The notes under the pieces were generated by a model. That model made no database searches. It worked only from the letters and a program-made list of their open reading frames with translations, and had not been told where the DNA came from. A DNA stretch of 40,506 nt from a virus, in IMG/VR virus record IMGVR_UViG_3300031669_000084, positions 1-40,506 of that record. One strand, given 5' to 3'. The position numbers were made by a program, and so were the translations under genes. Positions 36,458 to 40,506 of the stretch are shown one piece after another; position 1 is the first letter of the stretch, and each line of letters starts with the position of its first letter.

Positions 36458-37508
36458 AGTCAATATCATCGTCAAAGCGAAGGACCAGGTAAGCAGCGTC
36501 TTCAAGAATATCAACAAGAACCTGTTTGGGTTCAATGAAAACCTGCTTCTGGCGGGCACCGTCGGCGTCGGCGCGTTGGCTGTCGTGGGCGCGGCGGCCG
36601 GCAAACTGGCCTGGGATGCAGCGCAAGTCGAGCCGACGGTGATGACCTTCGAGAACCTGACCCAAGAGATCGGTTCGACGGCCGACGAAATGCTCACCTC
36701 CCTGCGCCCTGCCACCCTGGGGATAGTTTCGGACATCGACCTGATGAAGGCCGCCAACAAGCTGATGATGATGGGGTTGGCGGAGAGTGAAGAGGAAGCG
36801 GCCAACCTGGCCGAAGCCGCGGTCAAACTGGGGATGGCCATGGGCAATGATGCGCTGCCGTCTCTGGAAGATTTCACGCTGATGCTGGCCAATCAGAGCA
36901 TCCTCCGCATGGACACCTTCGGCCTCTCGTCTGGTAGAGCCAGGGAGGAGATCAACAAACTCGTAGATGAGGGGTTGTCCAAGGAAGAGGCGTTCAAGTT
37001 GGTGGTACTCGACCAGGCCAACGACCGCCTCAAGGATCTGGGCGACTTCGGCGACACAGCCAAGGTAAAGATGGGCGCGCTCCAGACCAAGTTCGGCAAC
37101 GTGAAGGACGAACTAGGGGACGCCTTGTTACCCGCGTTAGAGACGCTACTCGATGATCTGATCATCCCGCTGGCCGATGCCATAGCGGATGATTTGGCCC
37201 CGGTGTTGGCGGAGACCTTGCCAGGAGCGATCGAGGCCACAGTGGGCGCTTTACAAGGCGTAGCGGATCTGCTCGGTGACATCCTGGAGGCGATTCAACG
37301 GCTTGATGAGTGGACGGCGACATACCTGGCGCCTCCCGAGCTGCGGGGCTACCAGGGTAGAACTGTGGCAGCCGGCTATGCGGAGGAGAGCTATCTGGGG
37401 CAGAGCGAGGGCGGTCGCTGGGGCCAGAGAGCGACGATTAACGTGTACGGCGTCCCCGGGGTGGCGGAGTACCTGCGGGACGTGGAGGGGCATACGGTAG
37501 CACCATGA
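36450..37508 (+). CDS. Tape measure protein (short)
   Basis: A 352-residue protein behind the chaperone pair: helical N-terminus (IIVKAKDQVSSVFKNINKNL), a hydrophobic segment at about 33-54 (LLLAGTVGVGALAVVGAAAGKLAW) and long Ala/Leu/Glu-rich helices, with MGALQTKFGNVKDELGDALLPALETLLDDLIIPL in the usual C-terminal tape-measure style. Using about 1.5 angstrom per residue the tail would be near 50 nm, short for a siphovirus. GTG start at 36450. The stop overlaps the next gene (ATGA). Confidence 0.82.
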   Translation: MPEVNIIVKAKDQVSSVFKNINKNLFGFNENLLLAGTVGVGALAVVGAAAGKLAWDAAQVEPTVMTFENLTQEIGSTADEMLTSLRPATLGIVSDIDLMKAANKLMMMGLAESEEEAANLAEAAVKLGMAMGNDALPSLEDFTLMLANQSILRMDTFGLSSGRAREEINKLVDEGLSKEEAFKLVVLDQANDRLKDLGDFGDTAKVKMGALQTKFGNVKDELGDALLPALETLLDDLIIPLADAIADDLAPVLAETLPGAIEATVGALQGVADLLGDILEAIQRLDEWTATYLAPPELRGYQGRTVAAGYAEESYLGQSEGGRWGQRATINVYGVPGVAEYLRDVEGHTVAP

Positions 37509-39550
37509 CAGAATACTTCCGGATCGAGGGCACGAATCTGATCGATTTCGACCGGCAAATGGTGTCGGCGACGGCGCCGATCTACAACCTCGGTGAAAGG
37601 CGGCCACCTCGAGATATGAGCAAGCCGATGACGCAACAGGAGATCGTGATGGCGTTGCCCAGCCTGCCGCTGGGGGTGAGAGGACATGCCCTGAACCGGG
37701 GGATGTCGATGGTCACCTTCCCCTTCGACATCCAGGCGGGGAGCGACGTGGCCATGGAGCAGGCGCTGCACGATCTGGCGCAGACGCTGAACGATGGGCA
37801 GCTCCACATCGAGAGCGAGGACGCCAGGGGCACGCAGGCGGTGGTCCATTACAAGGCGAACAACGCGGTGCAGCACTCCTACAAGACGATCTACTTCGGC
37901 CGGGTGGGAGAGGCGGGCAGCCGGGACGTGCTGGGGGCCCGGGCGAAGGCCAGCTATCTGCGGGGGCTGGAGCTGACGCTGTACATGGAGCCCAAATGGA
38001 GGCCGGAGACAAACGTGGCCTTGGGGCCCAATGAGATTTACTGCCCAGGGCTCGAGGAGGACGGGAACGCGGACGGCCTGGCGGACAACTGGAACCTGGT
38101 CAACGTGCCTACCTGCACGATGGAGAGCGCGATCGTTCTCCAGGGCTTCTACAGCCAGAAGGTCGTGACGCGCAACATGATCGGCGACGGGATTCAGGGC
38201 GATGTCTTCGTCGCCCCTGCGGGCGTGACAACCTGCATCGCCTACGCCTGGATCGCGCGGCCCGCTGCTCCTCCTTCTGACATCATCGTGGAGCTTTACG
38301 ACTCGACAGCTCCTGCGGTGAGGGGATCGGCCCTATACGATACGGGAGGCTGGGATGAGGCAACAGCCAAGGATGGCGCGACTACCTTCTATCGCGTGGA
38401 GGTTGCCGTGGCCGCCGGCATTGTGCCGGCCAACAACCACAGGCTGCGGATTCGCAACACGCAAGACACGTCAACCACCTTCTACGTGGACAAGGCGTAC
38501 TGGAAGTGGGACACCATCACCGTCCCCGACGAATGGTGCGATCACCCGCTGATCTACAGCCACTATGACACGACCGAGGCTCCGGCATATGAAGGGCACC
38601 AGAACTACTTCGACGTGTGCGACCTGAAGGGGACGGATGAGGCGCGGCTCCTGCTGAGAGTGGAATACGATCGGACTGCGGATCTAACCCATACGGCAGA
38701 CCTGATCGTGGGCAGGAGGAGCCAGTGGGATTATCCGAGCCCAGCAACGGTTTTGGTGCGCGACATTCATTGGCTGGAGGCGGAGAACGCCACGACGCTA
38801 ACCAACTGGGCCGCTGCTGCGTTGGCTAGATGTTCTGGCGGCAACTGCATTTCCAATGCGGCCAATATTGCAGGGTCGGCGCAGTACAGATTCTTCATCA
38901 CTCCAGGTGCTGGTCAATATGGGTCCCAGTATATGCGGGGCCGCCATGATGTGTTCGGAGTGGTCTATACAGATGATGCTGCCAATACGCAGTATCGCTT
39001 GAGCTATACCAACATGCATGGGCAACTGACGTTCTACAATAAGTGGGTCAAGCAGCCACTGGCTTCCACATGGCAGCTAATCTACCTGGGGGAGATCAAT
39101 TTCGACAAGTTCCTCAGAAGTAGCACGGTGGCGAATGATTTATACCTAACCATAGAGTATGCAAAGGATGCTGTCGATACGGTGAGCCTTGATTGCATGT
39201 GGCTACTATCTAAGACGGAACCAGAGGCAAGGCTGCATTGTGCTGAGGGTGATTGGCTAGGAATGCCGCATTACTGGGCCATGGACCGCACAGAAGACTT
39301 CGACTATGAAGAGAAAGAGTATACGCCCGTCGCCACGGTAACTGTCCTTGGAGAGCTGTGTTTGCAGGGCGATGTGATAACCTTAACTCCAAATATGGTA
39401 GTTGGACAGCGCCTCTATTTCTCCTGCGAAAGCGTAGATACCGCAGCGGCTCCTGATGAACGTGAATGGGAAGGCCATGGAGTCGGCACCGATCTGCAAA
39501 TGATCGTCAATCTATCCTACTTGCCACAATATCGGTCTCCGCTGGACTAG
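37505..39550 (+). CDS. Distal tail protein with carbohydrate-binding-like domains
   Basis: A 681-residue protein directly after the tape measure, where Dit proteins lie. The first 170 residues (LGERRPPRDMSKPMTQQEIVM; GSDVAMEQALHDLAQTL; LGARAKASYLRGLELTLYMEPKW) fit a distal tail hub. Then at about 180-340 comes a jelly-roll module (EDGNADGLADNWNLVNVPTC, ending YVDKAYWKWD) and at about 420-540 a second (HWLEAENATTLTNWA, ending YLTIEYAKD). The last 100 residues close the hub. From about 38760 the DNA becomes more AT-rich with other codon choice, as if that part had been exchanged. Likely sugar-binding baseplate component. Confidence 0.65.
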   Translation: MTEYFRIEGTNLIDFDRQMVSATAPIYNLGERRPPRDMSKPMTQQEIVMALPSLPLGVRGHALNRGMSMVTFPFDIQAGSDVAMEQALHDLAQTLNDGQLHIESEDARGTQAVVHYKANNAVQHSYKTIYFGRVGEAGSRDVLGARAKASYLRGLELTLYMEPKWRPETNVALGPNEIYCPGLEEDGNADGLADNWNLVNVPTCTMESAIVLQGFYSQKVVTRNMIGDGIQGDVFVAPAGVTTCIAYAWIARPAAPPSDIIVELYDSTAPAVRGSALYDTGGWDEATAKDGATTFYRVEVAVAAGIVPANNHRLRIRNTQDTSTTFYVDKAYWKWDTITVPDEWCDHPLIYSHYDTTEAPAYEGHQNYFDVCDLKGTDEARLLLRVEYDRTADLTHTADLIVGRRSQWDYPSPATVLVRDIHWLEAENATTLTNWAAAALARCSGGNCISNAANIAGSAQYRFFITPGAGQYGSQYMRGRHDVFGVVYTDDAANTQYRLSYTNMHGQLTFYNKWVKQPLASTWQLIYLGEINFDKFLRSSTVANDLYLTIEYAKDAVDTVSLDCMWLLSKTEPEARLHCAEGDWLGMPHYWAMDRTEDFDYEEKEYTPVATVTVLGELCLQGDVITLTPNMVVGQRLYFSCESVDTAAAPDEREWEGHGVGTDLQMIVNLSYLPQYRSPLD

Positions 39551-39552
39551 GC

Positions 39553-40506
39553 ATGATCACGAAGGGACTGAGGATCGAGAGCTTCACGCCGGAGGGCTTA
39601 CAGTTCCCTATGCCGGCTCGAAATGGCCGGCTGAGCAAGTGCTTCCAGGGCGGGGAGGACCTGGGGCTGTCGTTCGACCTGGACCGGGATCCCCGAATCG
39701 ACTACCGCGACGTGGCGTATGGGAACACTGTGGTCGTGCGGCGGGGGCTGAACGCGGTCTGGAAGGGGGAGATGCGACAGATCACGCAGGGGAAGGAGTC
39801 GCTGACGGTAGGGTGCGTGGGGCAGTGGATCCACCTGGATGATAAGAACTACGGGGGCCGAATACGGATCTGGTGCGACAACAGGTATAAGAAGTGGATC
39901 GAGATGTCAAATAATCGGGGCTTCGGCAACGGCTTCACGCCGCAACAATACGCCATGGACACGAACGATCGGCTATTCATCGCGCCGAGGAAAAACGAGA
40001 GCTTCAGGGCTGGAGCAGGGCTGGATGAAGGGTCTCACTTCTACTTTGCAGACAAGACGGTATTGTCACCTCTGCGGGACATCAGCAGAGTCTCATTTGA
40101 TTACGATGTGATCTTACCGTCGGACTGGACATTCCAACTTTGGTACTGGGGCGCGGGCATCGCAGTGGTCTGGCAGGTGGTGGGCGTAACACAATCCGGC
40201 GTCAAGGATATTACTCTCCCAGGACTCTGCTATGCTTTGCAGTTCACGTTGTGGAAGGGCACTGGGCCAGCGACGTATAGTGGCAATACCGGGGTGGATT
40301 GCTACGCGGAGGTGACGAACCTCAGAGTCTGGGGCCAGACGACGGAGAGCCCCAGCGTGATCCACGTGGCGGAGGATGTGATCGACCAGGTGGAGGCGGC
40401 CAGCCCCATCGATGCCAGCCACGACCTGGTGCAGGAGCAGTTGGCGGTGCGGGATACGTTCACGGATGCGAATGGGGTACTGTTGGCGAACCACCAGCCG
40501 GACGTG
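39553..40506 (+). CDS. Tail tip / adsorption protein, N-terminal part (3' end cut by window)
   Basis: Starts at ATG 39553 two bases after the preceding stop; a purine stretch is weak. The first 110 residues (LRIESFTPEGLQFPMPARNG; DLGLSFDLDRDPRIDYRDVAYG; GKESLTVGCVGQWIHLDDKNYGG) resemble the hub-like start of siphovirus tail proteins. Residues 112-264 are the variable domain, aligned with the opening of the window. The frame runs out at 40506, whose last codons equal codons ending at base 603. Joined there, it continues to 1890 without a break. Confidence 0.7.
   Translation, partial: MITKGLRIESFTPEGLQFPMPARNGRLSKCFQGGEDLGLSFDLDRDPRIDYRDVAYGNTVVVRRGLNAVWKGEMRQITQGKESLTVGCVGQWIHLDDKNYGGRIRIWCDNRYKKWIEMSNNRGFGNGFTPQQYAMDTNDRLFIAPRKNESFRAGAGLDEGSHFYFADKTVLSPLRDISRVSFDYDVILPSDWTFQLWYWGAGIAVVWQVVGVTQSGVKDITLPGLCYALQFTLWKGTGPATYSGNTGVDCYAEVTNLRVWGQTTESPSVIHVAEDVIDQVEAASPIDASHDLVQEQLAVRDTFTDANGVLLANHQPDV
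39886..40506 (+). repeat. Terminal near-repeat, right copy
   Basis: Partner of 1-603. The final 163 bases (from 40344) are nearly identical to 441-603. The preceding part encodes a domain that keeps its core strands but differs from the left copy in most other positions. Confidence 0.8.

Noticed and set aside
1-40506. Two separate tandem tail genes at the ends instead of a circular join
   Set aside because: Gene order round the circle is complete and each end is an incomplete gene; frames match exactly when joined at 603/40506. Kept only as the alternative.
1-40506. CRISPR arrays, tRNA or rRNA genes, insertion sequences
   Set aside because: No spaced direct-repeat array, no cloverleaf with a conserved TTCGA arm, and no transposase frame or terminal inverted repeats were seen.

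Overview
The window holds an essentially complete temperate tailed-phage genome (Caudoviricetes, siphovirus-like, HK97-type head). It is opened inside a tail gene, so both ends lie in the same gene. Positions 1-603 and 39886-40506 are two versions of one stretch: the last 163 bases match at 161 positions, while about 440 bases before them differ strongly. If the ends join there, the genome is a circle of about 39.9 kb and the split tail gene encodes about 746 residues. The host cannot be read directly. High GC, frequent GTG starts, many laminin-G-like jelly rolls, a glycosidase-amidase lysin and a host-type repeat at 36003 fit a Chloroflexota-like bacterium, but this is inference.

Layout on the + strand: tail tip (1-1890), lysis cassette (1892-4695) and terminators. 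On the - strand lies a lysogeny operon of repressor, a 41-residue membrane peptide and a large serine integrase (6890 to 4824). A divergent promoter region (6916-7021) follows. The rightward early operon (7047-21709) carries a Cro-like regulator, SbcC/SbcD-type proteins around an ASCH-like protein, a gp3-like putative recombination directionality factor, a replication-initiator-like gene with an internal iteron/AT-rich putative origin, a solo ParB-like protein, an MmcB-like nuclease, a SleB-like hydrolase and RusA. It also has many small zinc-binding or membrane proteins joined by ATGA/GTGA overlaps. The operon ends in an array of small gene cassettes separated by five copies of a 17-base junction. 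A consensus promoter and an intrinsic terminator then bound a roughly 90-nt structured RNA just before the terminase genes. The late region runs small and large terminase, portal-MuF, protease, major capsid, decoration-like proteins, a glycosyltransferase, connectors, an HslV-like protein, major tail protein, tail chaperones with a -1 frameshift site, a short tape measure and tail tip proteins.

The most unusual signals are these. (1) A 15-base near-palindrome, ACCGNGCGCTCGGTA, occurs four times exactly plus once as a perfect 14-base palindrome, spread round the genome and once inside the parB-like gene; it is a candidate parS-like or genome-wide operator set. (2) A 20-residue stretch of the portal protein is embedded, identical in protein but not in DNA, in a small Tat-signal/zinc-ribbon protein whose paralogue lies three genes upstream. 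(3) The 17-base cassette junctions. (4) The portal-MuF frame is interrupted by TGA exactly where the MuF family has a conserved Cys. (5) The small RNA before the terminase genes. (6) An overlapping gene pair in which a 51-base tandem duplication doubles a membrane helix in one frame and an acidic repeat in the other.
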